The position numbers and the translations under genes were made by a program. Shown one piece after another: positions 19,750 through 31,316 of a stretch of 64,000 nucleotides of DNA. The notes under the pieces are model-generated. The model was not told the origin of the DNA. It made no database searches and was given only the letters and a program-made list of their open reading frames with translations. The DNA comes from Psychrobacillus vulpis. Its GTDB lineage: Bacteria; Bacillota; Bacilli; Bacillales_A; Planococcaceae. The stretch is from positions 1 to 64,000 of the forward strand of contig NZ_VDGI01000018.1 of NCBI RefSeq assembly GCF_006861825.1. Reading direction: 5' to 3'. How positions within the stretch are numbered: the first letter of the stretch is position 1; the number at the start of each line of letters is the position of its first letter.

Positions 19750-20289
19750 TTACTTTTGGAATGGCATACCGAATTGTGTTAATAACTCACGAGCTTCTTC
19801 GTCAGAGTTCGCAGTTGTTACAATTACGATGTCCATACCGCGTACTTTCGAAACTTTATCATAATCGATTTCAGGGAAGATTAATTGTTCTTTAACTCCA
19901 AGAGTGTAGTTACCGCGACCGTCAAATGCTTTTTTAGAAACACCACGGAAGTCACGTACACGAGGAAGAGAAATAGCGATTAATTTATCCAAAAAGTCAT
20001 ACATACGCTCACCGCGTAGAGTAACTTTTGCACCGATAGGCATTCCTTCACGAAGACGGAAACCAGCGATCGATTTTTTAGCTTTCGTAACTACAGGTTT
20101 TTGACCTGAGATAATTTGTAATTCTTCAACAGCAGCGTCAAGTGCTTTTGAATTGGAAACAGCATCACCCACACCCATATTGATAACGATTTTATCAACT
20201 TTAGGTACTTGCATTACTGATTTATATTCAAACTTGCTCATAAGAGCCGGAGAAACTTCCTTAAGATATTTTTCTTTTAGGCGGTTCAT
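19750..20289 (-). CDS. rplE: 50S ribosomal protein L5
   Basis: 179 aa, [20 protein letters not shown] to [12 protein letters not shown]. It contacts 5S rRNA and P-site tRNA in the central protuberance. Confidence 0.98.
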   Translation of the reverse strand: MNRLKEKYLKEVSPALMSKFEYKSVMQVPKVDKIVINMGVGDAVSNSKALDAAVEELQIISGQKPVVTKAKKSIAGFRLREGMPIGAKVTLRGERMYDFLDKLIAISLPRVRDFRGVSKKAFDGRGNYTLGVKEQLIFPEIDYDKVSKVRGMDIVIVTTANSDEEARELLTQFGMPFQK

Positions 20290-20312
20290 GTGTGTACCTC
20301 CCTTCTTTTTAC

Positions 20313-20621
20313 TTATTTAATAATTTCACCAGATTTTTTCGCAACACGAACTTTTTTGCCATCTTCTACTTTATAACCTACGCGAGTCGGCTCGCCAGTT
20401 TTTGGGTCGATTAACATAACATTCGAAACGTGAATTGCAGCCTCTTGACTTACAATTCCGCCTTGCGGATTAGCTTGGTTTGGCTTCATATGTTTTTTGA
20501 CGATGTTTACACCTTCAACTAACACACGGTCTTTCTTAGGAAAAGCAGAAAGGATAACACCTGTTTTCCCTTTATCTTTACCTGAGATTACCTTTACTTT
20601 GTCGCCTTTTTTAACATGCAT
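20313..20621 (-). CDS. rplX: 50S ribosomal protein L24
   Basis: 102 aa, KOW motif near the N terminus ([16 protein letters not shown]). It is an early assembly protein at the tunnel exit. Confidence 0.98.
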   Translation of the reverse strand: MHVKKGDKVKVISGKDKGKTGVILSAFPKKDRVLVEGVNIVKKHMKPNQANPQGGIVSQEAAIHVSNVMLIDPKTGEPTRVGYKVEDGKKVRVAKKSGEIIK

Positions 20622-20657
20622 TCTGTCGCACCTCCTTGATTGGCACTTTCATGTAAA

Positions 20658-21026
20658 TTAAAGAACTTCTGGAGCTAAAGATACGATTTTCATGAAGTTG
20701 CTGTCACGTAGTTCACGCGCGACAGGTCCGAAAATACGAGTTCCACGCGGTCCTTTATCATCTTTAATGATAACGCATGCGTTCTCATCGAATTTGATAT
20801 AAGTACCGTCTTTACGGCGTACGCCGCTTTTAGTGCGAACGATTACAGCTTTAACGACGTCACCTTTCTTGACAACGCCACCTGGTGTTGCTTTCTTAAC
20901 TGTACATACGACGATATCGCCGATATTAGCAGTTTTACGTCCAGTACCACCAAGTACTTTAATAGTTAAAACTTCACGTGCACCTGAGTTGTCTGCAACT
21001 TTCATACGAGTTTCTTGTTGGATCAC
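20658..21026 (-). CDS. rplN: 50S ribosomal protein L14
   Basis: 122 aa, [20 protein letters not shown] to [10 protein letters not shown]. It bridges to the 30S subunit and is the target site of RsfS. Confidence 0.98.
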   Translation of the reverse strand: MIQQETRMKVADNSGAREVLTIKVLGGTGRKTANIGDIVVCTVKKATPGGVVKKGDVVKAVIVRTKSGVRRKDGTYIKFDENACVIIKDDKGPRGTRIFGPVARELRDSNFMKIVSLAPEVL

Positions 21027-21070
21027 TTAGGTTACCTCCCTTCGGAATTAATAAGTTCCGAATTTTATTA

Positions 21071-21334
21071 TTAGATAATAACCGCTTTTTCTACAACTTC
21101 CACGAGACGGAAACGTTTTGTAGCTGACAGCGGACGAGTTTCCATGATGCGTACGATATCGCCGATTTGCGCTTCGTTTTGCTCATCATGAGCCTTAAAT
21201 TTCTTAGAATACTTAACACGTTTACCGTATAATTTGTGTTTTTTATGAGTTTCAACTAAAACAGTGATTGTTTTATCCATTTTATCAGAAACTACACGGC
21301 CAGTGTATACTTTGCGTTGATTACGCTCAGTCAT
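21071..21334 (-). CDS. rpsQ: 30S ribosomal protein S17
   Basis: 87 aa, OB fold: [22 protein letters not shown], then KKFKAHDE. A 5' domain primary binder of 16S rRNA. Confidence 0.98.
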   Translation of the reverse strand: MTERNQRKVYTGRVVSDKMDKTITVLVETHKKHKLYGKRVKYSKKFKAHDEQNEAQIGDIVRIMETRPLSATKRFRLVEVVEKAVII

Positions 21335-21352
21335 GCCTGAAAACCTCCTTTA

Positions 21353-21977
<625 letters not shown>

Positions 21978-21978
21978 A

Positions 21979-22635
21979 TTATTTGCCTCCTTCCTCAGAG
22001 TTCTTCTTCACTGGAAGGACTTCACCACGATAGATCCATACTTTAACGCCTAGCTTACCATAAGTTGTGTCAGCTTCAGCATGTGCATAATCAATGTCAG
22101 CACGTAATGTATGAAGTGGTACAGTACCTTCACTATAGTGTTCAGCACGCGCGATGTCAGCGCCGCCAAGACGACCAGATACTTGAGTTTTAATACCTTT
22201 AGCGCCTGCACGCATTGTGCGTTGAATTGCTTGTTTTTGAGCACGACGGAAAGATATGCGGCCTTCTAATTGACGTGCGATACTTTCTGCTACTAATTTA
22301 GCATCCAAGTCTGCTCTTTTAATTTCTACGATGTTGATGTGTACACGCTTGCCAGTAGTGTCGTTTAAGTGTTTACGAAGTGCTTCAACTTCAGTACCAC
22401 CTTTACCGATTACCATACCTGGTTTCGCAGTGTGAATTGTAATATTTACACGCTTAGCAGCACGTTCAATTTCAACTTTAGAAACTGATGCGTCTTTTAA
22501 ACGAGTTTCAATGTGCTTACGAATTTTCAAGTCTTCGTGAAGTAGAGTTGCATAGTCTTTTCCAGCGTACCATTTTGACTCCCAGTCACGAATAATACCT
22601 ACTCGTAATCCTATTGGATGTACTTTTTGACCCAC
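21979..22635 (-). CDS. rpsC: 30S ribosomal protein S3
   Basis: 218 aa, KH domain ([20 protein letters not shown]) and S3 C-terminal domain. Part of the mRNA entry helicase surface. Confidence 0.98.
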   Translation of the reverse strand: MGQKVHPIGLRVGIIRDWESKWYAGKDYATLLHEDLKIRKHIETRLKDASVSKVEIERAAKRVNITIHTAKPGMVIGKGGTEVEALRKHLNDTTGKRVHINIVEIKRADLDAKLVAESIARQLEGRISFRRAQKQAIQRTMRAGAKGIKTQVSGRLGGADIARAEHYSEGTVPLHTLRADIDYAHAEADTTYGKLGVKVWIYRGEVLPVKKNSEEGGK

Positions 22636-22638
22636 GGA

Positions 22639-22983
22639 TTATCCCTCCTTCTTCTCAGATACCACTACTGTGATGTGGCTTGTACGTTTGTTTATAGCAC
22701 TTGCACGTCCCATAGCACGTGGACGGAAACGCTTCAATGTTGGACCTTCGTCAACGAAGACTTCAGAAACAACAAGGTTGTTAACATCTAAATCATAATT
22801 GTGCTCAGCGTTTGCAACTGCCGATTTTAATACTTTCTCAACAACAGGTGATGCTGCTTTAGGAGTAAGTTGTAAAATCGCAATAGCTTCACCGATTTGC
22901 TTACCTCTGATTAAATCAACGACTAATCTCACTTTACGAGGAGCAATGCGCACTGTTTTAGCAATAGCTTTTGCTTGTGACAT
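22639..22983 (-). CDS. rplV: 50S ribosomal protein L22
   Basis: 114 aa; the long beta hairpin that lines the exit tunnel ([21 protein letters not shown]) is intact, without the deletions or insertions known from macrolide resistance. Confidence 0.98.
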   Translation of the reverse strand: MSQAKAIAKTVRIAPRKVRLVVDLIRGKQIGEAIAILQLTPKAASPVVEKVLKSAVANAEHNYDLDVNNLVVSEVFVDEGPTLKRFRPRAMGRASAINKRTSHITVVVSEKKEG

Positions 22984-23003
22984 TTGAATGACCTCCTCTC
23001 AAA

Positions 23004-23282
23004 TTAGCGTCTTGTTTTCTTATCATCTGCACCATGACTTTTATAAGCGCGTGTTGGTGCGAACTCACCTAATTTATGACCTACCATGTCTTCAGTCACG
23101 TATACAGGAACATGTTTGCGTCCGTCATATACCGCGATTGTTAACCCGATAAAAGTAGGGAAAATTGTTGAACGGCGAGACCAAGTCTTAATCACTTGTT
23201 TTTTCTCAGAGTCCTTCTGTGCATCGACCTTTTTTAATAAATGATCGTCTGCGAAAGGTCCTTTTTTCAAGCTACGACCCAT
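23004..23282 (-). CDS. rpsS: 30S ribosomal protein S19
   Basis: 92 aa, [19 protein letters not shown] to [14 protein letters not shown]. The 60-bp gap before it contains a hairpin (ACGGTTC/GAGCCGT, 23330 to 23310). Confidence 0.98.
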   Translation of the reverse strand: MGRSLKKGPFADDHLLKKVDAQKDSEKKQVIKTWSRRSTIFPTFIGLTIAVYDGRKHVPVYVTEDMVGHKLGEFAPTRAYKSHGADDKKTRR

Positions 23283-23342
23283 GCTGAAACCTCCCTCTGT
23301 GATTGCACCACGGCTCGTTCTTTGAACCGTAGTAAAACCACT

Positions 23343-24173
23343 TTATTTTTTACGACGACGAATGATAAGTTTGTCGGATTTGTTTTTCTTGCTACGAGTT
23401 TTGTATCCAAGAGTTGGTTTACCCCATGGAGACATAGGTGACTTACGACCGATTGGCGTACGTCCTTCACCACCACCGTGTGGGTGATCGTTCGGGTTCA
23501 TTACAGATCCACGTACAGTTGGGCGTTTACCTAACCAACGATTACGACCCGCTTTACCAATGTTTACAAGTTCATGTTGTTCGTTTCCTACTTCACCGAT
23601 AGTAGCACGGCAAACAGAAAGGATTAGGCGAACTTCACCAGATTGTAAACGTACGATAACGTATTTACCTTCTTTACCAAGTAATTGAGCAGATGTACCA
23701 GCTGAACGTACTAACTGACCACCTTTACCAGGTTTCATTTCGATATTATGGATAGTAGTACCCATTGGGATGTTTTGTAATGGAAGAGCGTTTCCTACCT
23801 TGATATCAGCTTCTGGACCTGACACGATTGTCATTCCAACTTCTAAGCCTTTAGGAGCTAGGATATAGCGTTTTTCCCCATCCACATAATTGATCAATGC
23901 GATGTTCGCAGAGCGGTTTGGATCATATTCAATAGTAGCAACACGTCCTGGAATGCCGTCTTTGTTTCGTTTGAAATCAATGATACGGTATTGACGTTTG
24001 TGTCCACCACCATGATGACGAACAGTAATTTTACCTTGATTGTTACGGCCGCCTTTACGTTTCACAGGAGCAAGAAGTGATTTCTCAGGTTTGTTCGTTG
24101 TGATTTCAGCGTAATCTAATGAAGTCATGTTACGACGTCCGTTAGTCGTTGGTTTATACTTTTTAATCGCCAT
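23343..24173 (-). CDS. rplB: 50S ribosomal protein L2
   Basis: 276 aa, [16 protein letters not shown] start. The [16 protein letters not shown]-type block near the peptidyl transferase centre reads [17 protein letters not shown]. Confidence 0.98.
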   Translation of the reverse strand: MAIKKYKPTTNGRRNMTSLDYAEITTNKPEKSLLAPVKRKGGRNNQGKITVRHHGGGHKRQYRIIDFKRNKDGIPGRVATIEYDPNRSANIALINYVDGEKRYILAPKGLEVGMTIVSGPEADIKVGNALPLQNIPMGTTIHNIEMKPGKGGQLVRSAGTSAQLLGKEGKYVIVRLQSGEVRLILSVCRATIGEVGNEQHELVNIGKAGRNRWLGKRPTVRGSVMNPNDHPHGGGEGRTPIGRKSPMSPWGKPTLGYKTRSKKNKSDKLIIRRRKK

Positions 24174-24214
24174 TTTTTTCCCTCCTTTTTGAGCATTAAT
24201 TCCTTATACAAGGA

Positions 24215-24499
24215 TTAGATTTCGAATAACTCGATTTCTTTACTTTCAGCAGTTAGTGTAACAATCGCTTTACGACGTTTGTTAGTATATCCACCGAATT
24301 TACCTACACGTTTGAATTTACCTTTATAGTTCATGATGTTCACTTTCTCAACATCTACTCCAAAGATTTCTTCAACAGCATATTTTACTTGAGTTTTGTT
24401 AGCGCGAGTGTCCACTTCGAAAGTGTACTTTTTATCTGCCATAACTTCAGAAGAACGCTCGGTAATGACCGGACGTTTAATAATATCACGTGCTTCCAT
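24215..24499 (-). CDS. rplW: 50S ribosomal protein L23
   Basis: 94 aa, [20 protein letters not shown]. It is the docking site for trigger factor and SRP at the tunnel exit. Its start overlaps the rplD stop by 1 bp. Confidence 0.98.
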   Translation of the reverse strand: MEARDIIKRPVITERSSEVMADKKYTFEVDTRANKTQVKYAVEEIFGVDVEKVNIMNYKGKFKRVGKFGGYTNKRRKAIVTLTAESKEIELFEI

Positions 24500-25122
24500 T
24501 ATCCAAGCACCTCCTCAACTTTTTCTACTGCAGCTTTAGTCATCACTAATTTATCGTGACCAACTAAATCTAATACGTTAATGCCTGTTGCTGACACAAC
24601 TGTGATTCCAGGGATGTTACGAGCAGCTAATGCTACGTTCTCATCTAAATCAGCAGTTACGAATAACGCTTTTTTGTTAAGTGAAAGATTAGACAATACC
24701 TTCACGAATTCTTTTGTTTTTGGTGCATCAAAAGCTAAACCTTCAAGTACTACGATGCTTTCTTCACGCACTTTCGATGAAAGAGCTGAAAGAAGAGCTA
24801 GACGACGTACTTTTTTAGGTAATTTATAGCTATAGCTACGTGGAGTTGGACCGAACACGATACCACCGCCACGCCATTGTGGAGAGCGAATCGAACCTTG
24901 ACGAGCACGACCTGTTCCTTTTTGCTTCCATGGTTTACGACCACCACCTGCAACTTCAGAACGGTTCTTCACTTTGTGATTACCTTGACGAAGTGATGCA
25001 CGTTGAGCAATGATAGCTTCAAATAAAACAGCTTCGTTTGGCTCAATACCGAAAACTTTATCGTTTAACTCGATTTCACCAACAGAAGATCCTGTTTGAT
25101 TGAATAAAGATACTTTTGCCAT
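24499..25122 (-). CDS. rplD: 50S ribosomal protein L4
   Basis: 207 aa; the tunnel-lining loop ([18 protein letters not shown]) is intact. In E. coli L4 represses the S10 operon; whether it does so here is open, but the rpsJ leader is structured. Confidence 0.98.
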   Translation of the reverse strand: MAKVSLFNQTGSSVGEIELNDKVFGIEPNEAVLFEAIIAQRASLRQGNHKVKNRSEVAGGGRKPWKQKGTGRARQGSIRSPQWRGGGIVFGPTPRSYSYKLPKKVRRLALLSALSSKVREESIVVLEGLAFDAPKTKEFVKVLSNLSLNKKALFVTADLDENVALAARNIPGITVVSATGINVLDLVGHDKLVMTKAAVEKVEEVLG

Positions 25123-25147
25123 TCCTGTTTCCTCCTTTCTTCAGAGA

Positions 25148-25777
25148 CTATTTCGATTTAATAGCAGCTTTTACAACTACTAATGATTTACGAGAACCAG
25201 GAACATTACCTTTTACAAGTAGTAGGTTACGCTCAGCATCCACTCTTACGATTTCTAAGTTTTGGATTGTTACTGTGTGCCCACCCATTTGACCAGGTAA
25301 TTTCTTTTGTTTGAATACGCGGTTCGGAGCAACTGGCCCCATTGAACCTGGACGACGGTGATAACGAGATCCATGGGCCATTGGTCCACGAGATTGTCCG
25401 TGGCGTTTAATAACACCTTGGAAACCTTTACCTTTAGTAACACCTGTTACATCAATTACATCGCCTTCTGTAAAACTTTCTACCTTGACTTCTTGACCAA
25501 CCTCGTAATTAGCTGTATCCAAGCCGCGGAATTCGCGGATGAAGCGCTTAGGAGCAGTGCTTGCCTTAGCTACGTGCCCTTTAGCAGGTTTGTTAGAAAG
25601 CTTTTCACGCTTATCTTCAAAACCTAACTGAATAGCTTCGTAACCGTCTGTTTCAACTGTTTTCTTTTGAAGCACTACGTTTGGAGAAGCTTCAATAACA
25701 GTTACAGGGATTAAGTCACCGTTCTCAGCAAATACTTGCGTCATACCGATTTTTCTACCTAAGATTCCTTTGGTCAT
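25148..25777 (-). CDS. rplC: 50S ribosomal protein L3
   Basis: 209 aa, [20 protein letters not shown]. The loop reaching the peptidyl transferase centre ([13 protein letters not shown]) is present. Confidence 0.98.
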   Translation of the reverse strand: MTKGILGRKIGMTQVFAENGDLIPVTVIEASPNVVLQKKTVETDGYEAIQLGFEDKREKLSNKPAKGHVAKASTAPKRFIREFRGLDTANYEVGQEVKVESFTEGDVIDVTGVTKGKGFQGVIKRHGQSRGPMAHGSRYHRRPGSMGPVAPNRVFKQKKLPGQMGGHTVTIQNLEIVRVDAERNLLLVKGNVPGSRKSLVVVKAAIKSK

Positions 25778-25822
25778 CCGTCACACCTCCTATAATAATT
25801 AATGTTTTTTTATCTTTTACCA

Positions 25823-26254
<432 letters not shown>

Positions 26255-26259
26255 TCAAC

Positions 26260-26288
26260 ATTATATACAATAAAAAAAGATTAATCAA
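26260..26288 (-). promoter_or_regulatory. main sigma-A promoter of the S10-spc-alpha cluster
   Basis: TTGATT (26288-26283), 17-nt spacer rich in T, TATAAT (26265-26260) on the minus strand; start expected near 26253. Confidence 0.88.
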
Positions 26289-26442
26289 GTGTTTTTCTGA
26301 AATTCTTTTTATTTGTTTTAAATACGTTCCTCTCAGTTTATAAACATGCTTTTTAAGCCAGGTTTTAGTATAAGAAACTTTAAACGTAGAATCAAATGAT
26401 ATGGTAATTCATTGAATACATTCGTATAGTAGTAATTTTATA

Positions 26443-26477
26443 ATAGAAAAAGGACAACCTCGTTAAAGATCGCCCTT
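26443..26477 (-). terminator. terminator after the Na+/H+ antiporter-family gene
   Basis: Minus-strand stem of about 10 bp with G-U pairs (AAGGGCGATC, 26477-26468, with GGTTGTCCTT, 26459-26450), then TTTTTC. It separates the accessory island from the S10 promoter. Confidence 0.8.
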
Positions 26478-26502
26478 TCTCTACTATAAGAACTTATTGT
26501 AT

Positions 26503-27819
26503 TTATGAAAAAAACATAATTGCAACCCAACCAAAAACAATTAAAGGGACATTGTAACAAAGAAACGTTGGGACACATGTATCCCATATATGATTGTGTT
26601 GCCCGTCTACGTTTAGTCCTGCTGTAGGTCCAAGTGTTGAATCTGAGGCTGGTGAACCAGCATCTCCTAATGCTCCTGCTGTTCCAATCAACGTTATGGT
26701 TGCTAAAGGGCTTAAACCAAGCTCTAAAGCAAGTGGTACAAAGATGGCCGCTATAATTGGAATTGTAGCAAAAGAAGAACCAATTCCCATTGTTACAAAT
26801 AAACCGATTATCAACATGATTAATACTGCCAAGCTTACGTTACCTGCAAGTAGTTCGGCAGAGGCTTCTACTAAACTCTCAACATGCCCTGTCGCCGTAA
26901 TTACTGCAGCAAAACCATTTGCAGTTATCATTACGAAGCCTACAAACGCCATCATGCGCATTCCTTCTGTTAATAAGCGGTCGGCTTCTTGCCACTTTAG
27001 TGCACCTGTCACGTAAAGTACAGCAATACCGGACAGTGCTCCTGCAATCATTGAGTCTGTTTGAATCTGAACGTATAAGGCTGCCAATAATGCAACGACA
27101 GTAAAAACAATATTACTTTTCTTCACATCGACTTTTAAGCTTTCTATTTCAATATCACCTTGCTTGTAGTTCCTAGGCTTGCGATATAGAACAAAAGCTA
27201 TTACTAAGCCAAATACCATCCCTAATGCCGGTACTGCCATTGCACGTGGAATATCTTCTAATGCAATTTTAAGTCCAGCCAGTTCCATTTGTGTTGCTAC
27301 GATTTGCTGATAAATCGCACCAAAGCCGTATGGCAGAAACATATACGGTGTAATTAAACCAAAAGCCAATATACATGCAATTAAACGGCGATCCACTTCT
27401 AACATGTTTAAGATTTTCAAAATCGGTGGAACTAACAATGGAATAAATGCAATATGAATTGGGATTAGATTTTGTGAAAAAACAGCCATCATTATCAACA
27501 ATAAAAAGACTAGTACTTTCGCTAACCCTGCCCGTTGAGAATTACCTTCTCTTTTCACAAGCTTCAAAATGGCTACGACTAACAGATCCGGTATACCCGT
27601 TTTCGAAATTGCAACAGCGAAGCCCCCTAGTAGCCCATAACTTAACGCAATAGTCGCTCCAGCACCTAATCCACCCGTAAACGCATCGATTGTTGCTGAG
27701 ACGCTTAAACCAGCTGTAAGGCCTCCTACAAGGGCACCCATTATCAATGAAAATACAACATTAATACGAAGTAAACTCAAAACTACCATTACACCAACCG
27801 CTATTAATACAGCATTCAT
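26503..27819 (-). CDS. Na+/H+ antiporter-family transporter (YuiF-like)
   Basis: 438 aa, strongly hydrophobic with about 11-12 segments. It resembles B. subtilis YuiF in length and in the N-terminal run MNAVLIAVGVMVVLSLLRINVVFSL, and the C-terminal GTAGALGDAGSPASDSTLGP block is typical of NhaC/YuiF-type carriers. Ion or amino-acid specificity is not established for this subgroup. ATG 27819 is preferred to GTG 27828; the upstream ribosome binding site is weak. It stands alone between a repeat-rich gap and the S10 promoter. Confidence 0.8.
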   Translation of the reverse strand: MNAVLIAVGVMVVLSLLRINVVFSLIMGALVGGLTAGLSVSATIDAFTGGLGAGATIALSYGLLGGFAVAISKTGIPDLLVVAILKLVKREGNSQRAGLAKVLVFLLLIMMAVFSQNLIPIHIAFIPLLVPPILKILNMLEVDRRLIACILAFGLITPYMFLPYGFGAIYQQIVATQMELAGLKIALEDIPRAMAVPALGMVFGLVIAFVLYRKPRNYKQGDIEIESLKVDVKKSNIVFTVVALLAALYVQIQTDSMIAGALSGIAVLYVTGALKWQEADRLLTEGMRMMAFVGFVMITANGFAAVITATGHVESLVEASAELLAGNVSLAVLIMLIIGLFVTMGIGSSFATIPIIAAIFVPLALELGLSPLATITLIGTAGALGDAGSPASDSTLGPTAGLNVDGQHNHIWDTCVPTFLCYNVPLIVFGWVAIMFFS

Positions 27820-27839
27820 AAACAACACTCACTTTCACG

Positions 27840-28420
27840 CACTAGATTGCTAATACGATAGAGTTTAAAGTGATTTAGTATAAAAGTCAAGGAGAAAAGC
27901 GCAAGGCAACCTATACACTCTGGTTGTTATTCACTATTTCCTGCGTTCCTTGGACAAAACATATGCTATACGACTACAAAGCCAATTCTCACTGCTCTCA
28001 AGTAAATGAAGGAGGAAATACTGCGAGTAATTTGGATTTACTTGCTCAACGGAAATTAAGTTTCGCTCGCCTGAAGCATATTGTATTTTCTCTCCAAGAC
28101 CCCGCCGCAGCGGTACGAGGGCACTGAAAAAGTGTTATTCTAATAATTTTTTATCAAATAGTCGTTAAGAGAATTTATCGCTTTGGCATTCGCTTTCCGC
28201 GGGCGAGGGACGAGCCTCCTCCTTCGCTTTGCTTCGTGCGGGGTCTCGTCTGTCTCGCTTTTCCCGCAGGAGTATCATGCGTCGCGCTAAATTCTCTTAA
28301 ATAAATACAGCAAATAGTTCCTACAAAAATACTGATTCGAGTTTTTCAGTGCCCGCAGCGGCACTTATCTCTATCAATAACAAAAGTGCAGAGCGTCTGT
28401 CTTAGAGAAATATAAATTCT
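27840..28420. repeat. repeat-rich non-coding region with nested inverted repeats
   Basis: No gene in about 640 bp. It holds three recognisable blocks. One is a segment with short frames that look spurious (27900-28100). The second is an inverted repeat GGGCACTGAAAAA (28119-28131) and TTTTTCAGTGCCC (28342-28354), each next to CCGCAGCGG. The third, nested inside, is the 28165-28300 element. The composition changes sharply from A+T-rich flanks to G+C-rich cores, which suggests inserted dispersed elements. Confidence 0.75.
28165..28300. repeat. dispersed Bacillales-type repeat with terminal inverted repeats
   Basis: Ends TTAAGAGAATTTATCGC (28165-28181) and GCGCTAAATTCTCTTAA (28284-28300) are inverted repeats with one mismatch. 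The interior carries CTTTCCGCGGGCGAGG, GAGCCTCCTC, GGGGTCTCGTCTG and CCCGCAGGAGT, a pattern I recall from a widespread non-coding repeat in Bacillus-group genomes. No transposase is present. Confidence 0.75.
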
Positions 28421-28456
28421 AAAACACAAAAACCCTTTGCTATAAAAACAAAGGGT
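28421..28456 (-). terminator. terminator after the Bce-type permease gene
   Basis: Minus-strand stem ACCCTTTG (28456-28449) with CAAAGGGT (28439-28432), then TTTTTGTGTTTT. Confidence 0.9.
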
Positions 28457-28466
28457 CCAAAACATT

Positions 28467-30458
28467 TTAAAGTGATTCATTTACAACTCTTTTATAATAT
28501 CCAATAGATAGAAAAGCAAAGGCAGAATATAAAACCACATAAATACTCATCGTAATAAGTAACGGAGCAACAAGTTCTGTTCCAAAGAACATCCAACCTG
28601 ACTTAACTGCAAAATAACTATGCGCAAGTCCAATTACTAATGGTACACCAAAGTTAAACAACTGTTTCATATAAATACCTTTCATCAAATCTTTCTTGGA
28701 AAACCCAATTTTTCGAAGTATCGTGTAGGAAGCGCGTTCCTCTTCAGCCTCTGTCATTTGTTTAAAGTACAAAATACTTCCCGTGGTCATTAAAAATGCT
28801 AACCCAAGGAATCCAGTGATGAAAATAACAAGACCAAATACTTCAAGATTAGATTGTCTAAATGACTCTTGTGAATCAAGTGACACAACTTCTTTATGAC
28901 CTTCAACATTCACGAATTCGAAAGATCCATCATTAGTTGTTTCTTCATATAGTGATTGTACTTCTTTTATTTTTGTTCTATCTACTAAGTCAATTCCCGT
29001 TTGATTAGTCCAAACTGTTTGTTTTTGTACAACTGGATCATTTGCAAGTAACTCAAACAGTTCATCCGTTACTACCAGGGCTGGACTACTATAAGTAGCT
29101 CTATAACTTATTAAAGGCTCCTCATCTAGTTTTTTGATTTGCACAGTAACTTCACCTGAACTTGTCATTATGTGGACTGGTTTATTGACCTGAAAGGGCA
29201 TAAATTCGGCTAACATTCCAGAATAACCTACTAAGTAACCTTCCCCTTCTTTCAACTTGAAGTTTGGCATTACCTTATGAACCTCACTATGCTTCATGAT
29301 TATCGTTTCGGTTGATTTAGGATCAATCATCATCCCTTCAGGTAATTCATTCTCAAGAAGCTCTGACATGTCATGCTTTGCTGAAAGTAACGAGAAGTCA
29401 ACTTGCTTATATTCTATTTTTTCTTCATGCAAACGTTCAGTAAAGGATTGACCTTGATCATTAAATAAGATGAAATCATATGGAACACTTCTCTGTGCCG
29501 TTGCCGATGCTGAATAGTAAGAAATGTATGATAGAGACAAAATCGCTAACGCAATGGCCGACAATACTGTAATGAGCGTGAGCGACTTCGCATTTCCTTT
29601 CATACGATGCATAATTGGAGTCAGGGACAAGACATCTACAATAGACAGACGCCCTCTTTTTTGTTTTCTAATTATGTTCATCAAAAATGCAACGGAAAAG
29701 CGAAAAACAAAAAATGTCCCCCCAATTGTAGCTCCTAAAATTAGCATCATTCTAATAAATAAAATATTTACACTCGCACTATCCCCCTCAAACAACTTTG
29801 TCGATAAGTAATAACCATACACGATGGACACTAGACCGATGAAACCAAGAAACATTTGAAATGCACTAAACCGTTTCACTCTTGTATCCGCATCCTTACT
29901 TGCATTAAATAAGCTAAGTAAAGAAGTCCTACGAATCATAAATGACGTTTGGATTAACACGATTATTAATAAAATCGCAAATACAAACAAAGTCATTTGA
30001 AATGCTTGTATGGAAAATGAGATTGAAACTAACGCTTCTTTTTCTAATATACGCAAAAGAATCATCGTGAATAAACGAGATGTTAAAAATCCTACCCCTA
30101 CCCCTATGGCAATGGCACCAGACCACAATATTACGTTTTCTAATGCTATTAATCGAGTAACAAGTCCTTTAGACATTCCGATTAATTGATACAGACCGAT
30201 TTCTTTACTCCGTCTTCTCATGAATAGATGGTTTGCATACAGAACAAAAAATACAACGATAAATAACAATAGATATTGTGCCGTTTTTAATGATGCAGCA
30301 ACTTTAACACTGCCTGAAATGTTTTCTACACTTGGATTATATTGCAACGTGATAAAAGAGAAGTACAATGTCACACTAAAGATAAGAGCAAAGAAATATA
30401 AATAGTAATGTTTGATGTTCTTTTTCATACTTCTTAAAACTAATTGACTAAGCGTCAT
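28467..30458 (-). CDS. Bce-type ABC transporter permease (FtsX domain)
   Basis: 663 aa. Ten predicted membrane helices with a large extracellular domain of about 200 residues between helices 7 and 8 (roughly 310-520), the layout of BceB/YxdM/VraG permeases that sense and counter cell-wall-active peptides. FtsX-like segments occur in both halves ([41 protein letters not shown]). ATG 30458 overlaps the ATPase gene by 11 bp and follows GGTGGTGATGG; a frame from 30479 is less likely. Which peptide it handles cannot be read from sequence. Confidence 0.9.
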   Translation of the reverse strand: MTLSQLVLRSMKKNIKHYYLYFFALIFSVTLYFSFITLQYNPSVENISGSVKVAASLKTAQYLLLFIVVFFVLYANHLFMRRRSKEIGLYQLIGMSKGLVTRLIALENVILWSGAIAIGVGVGFLTSRLFTMILLRILEKEALVSISFSIQAFQMTLFVFAILLIIVLIQTSFMIRRTSLLSLFNASKDADTRVKRFSAFQMFLGFIGLVSIVYGYYLSTKLFEGDSASVNILFIRMMLILGATIGGTFFVFRFSVAFLMNIIRKQKRGRLSIVDVLSLTPIMHRMKGNAKSLTLITVLSAIALAILSLSYISYYSASATAQRSVPYDFILFNDQGQSFTERLHEEKIEYKQVDFSLLSAKHDMSELLENELPEGMMIDPKSTETIIMKHSEVHKVMPNFKLKEGEGYLVGYSGMLAEFMPFQVNKPVHIMTSSGEVTVQIKKLDEEPLISYRATYSSPALVVTDELFELLANDPVVQKQTVWTNQTGIDLVDRTKIKEVQSLYEETTNDGSFEFVNVEGHKEVVSLDSQESFRQSNLEVFGLVIFITGFLGLAFLMTTGSILYFKQMTEAEEERASYTILRKIGFSKKDLMKGIYMKQLFNFGVPLVIGLAHSYFAVKSGWMFFGTELVAPLLITMSIYVVLYSAFAFLSIGYYKRVVNESL

Positions 30459-31209
30459 AACCATCACCACCAAGCACACCTTGCGTATTCATTATCTCTT
30501 GGAAAAATGCTTTGCGATTCTTTTCCCCTTTATATAGCTCTGTGTAAAGTTGTCCATCTTTTAAAAATAACACTCGACTACAGAAGCTAGCAGCTACTGG
30601 ATCATGGGTAACCATCATAATCGTTACTTTCTTTTCAAAATTAATCTTCTCTAAATTACTCAATAGAGCTGTTGCAGCTTTTGAATCGAGCGCTCCAGTT
30701 GGTTCGTCTGCAAAAACAATAGACGGATTCGTTATTAATGCTCTTGCGGCAGATGTTCTTTGCTTTTGCCCACCAGAAATTTCATTTGGATATTTAGGTG
30801 CTAATTCTTTTATTCCCAATAAATTCGTGATCTCATTAAAACGCTGCTCTGCTTCAGTTTTCGATACTTTACTCATTGATAAGGGCAATAATATATTTTC
30901 TTTCACTGTTAGAGTGTCTAACAAATTATAATCTTGAAAGATGAATCCTAATTGTTCTCTACGAAAACTAGATAATTCGCGCTCTTTCATCATTCTTAAA
31001 TTTTTTCCGTTTATTTCAATAACACCTTCTGTTGCAAAGTCAATGGAACAAAGAACATTTAATAATGTCGTCTTCCCAGAACCTGAAGGCCCCATAATCC
31101 CTACAAATTCACCAACGTTTACTTCCATATCTATACCTTTTAGTACTTCTTGTGCATTTAACTTCTTGCCATACACTTTTTTTATTTTACGTCCACTTAA
31201 TATCTTCAT
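30448..31209 (-). CDS. Bce-type ABC transporter ATPase
   Basis: 253 aa: Walker [11 protein letters not shown]-loop FQDYNLLD, signature SGGQKQR, Walker [14 protein letters not shown]-loop VTHDP, all typical of the BceA/MacB/LolD family. ATG 31209 follows GGGAGG by 7 nt; the frame opens at 31239 but that start overlaps the -10 region. Works with the permease gene it overlaps. Confidence 0.93.
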   Translation of the reverse strand: MKILSGRKIKKVYGKKLNAQEVLKGIDMEVNVGEFVGIMGPSGSGKTTLLNVLCSIDFATEGVIEINGKNLRMMKERELSSFRREQLGFIFQDYNLLDTLTVKENILLPLSMSKVSKTEAEQRFNEITNLLGIKELAPKYPNEISGGQKQRTSAARALITNPSIVFADEPTGALDSKAATALLSNLEKINFEKKVTIMMVTHDPVAASFCSRVLFLKDGQLYTELYKGEKNRKAFFQEIMNTQGVLGGDGYDA

Positions 31210-31237
31210 TTTTTTCCTCCCACCACTTAGTAACTCC

Positions 31238-31281
31238 ATTGTACTGCTTCAATTTGCATTTATCGTTTGATTTAGATGACA
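31238..31281 (-). promoter_or_regulatory. candidate activator-dependent promoter of the ABC genes
   Basis: A good -10 (TACAAT, 31243-31238) lacks a recognisable -35 at the right spacing (ACGATA). Just upstream is TGTCATCTA (31281-31273), which repeats the right arm of the inverted repeat at 31291-31316 exactly 20 bp away. A weak -35 with phased repeats upstream is the usual architecture of response-regulator-activated promoters. Inference from layout. Confidence 0.55.
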
Positions 31282-31290
31282 AATAAAAAG

Positions 31291-31316
31291 AGTAGATGAC
31301 AGTTTTGTCACCTACT
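31291..31316 (-). promoter_or_regulatory. inverted repeat: candidate response-regulator operator and/or terminator
   Basis: Arms AGTAGGTGACA and TGTCATCTACT on the minus strand (31316-31306 and 31301-31291) with a 4-nt loop, fully paired as RNA when one G-U pair is allowed, followed by CTTTTTATTT. It overlaps the stop codon of the kinase gene. It could end the regulator-kinase transcript, bind the response regulator, or do both. Confidence 0.65.

Noticed and set aside
27924-28127. Open frame of 67 codons in the repeat-rich region
   Set aside because: It lies across repeat blocks, has no good start context and no recognisable protein features.
28165-28300. CRISPR-like repeat structure
   Set aside because: There is only one pair of inverted ends and no regularly spaced direct repeats.
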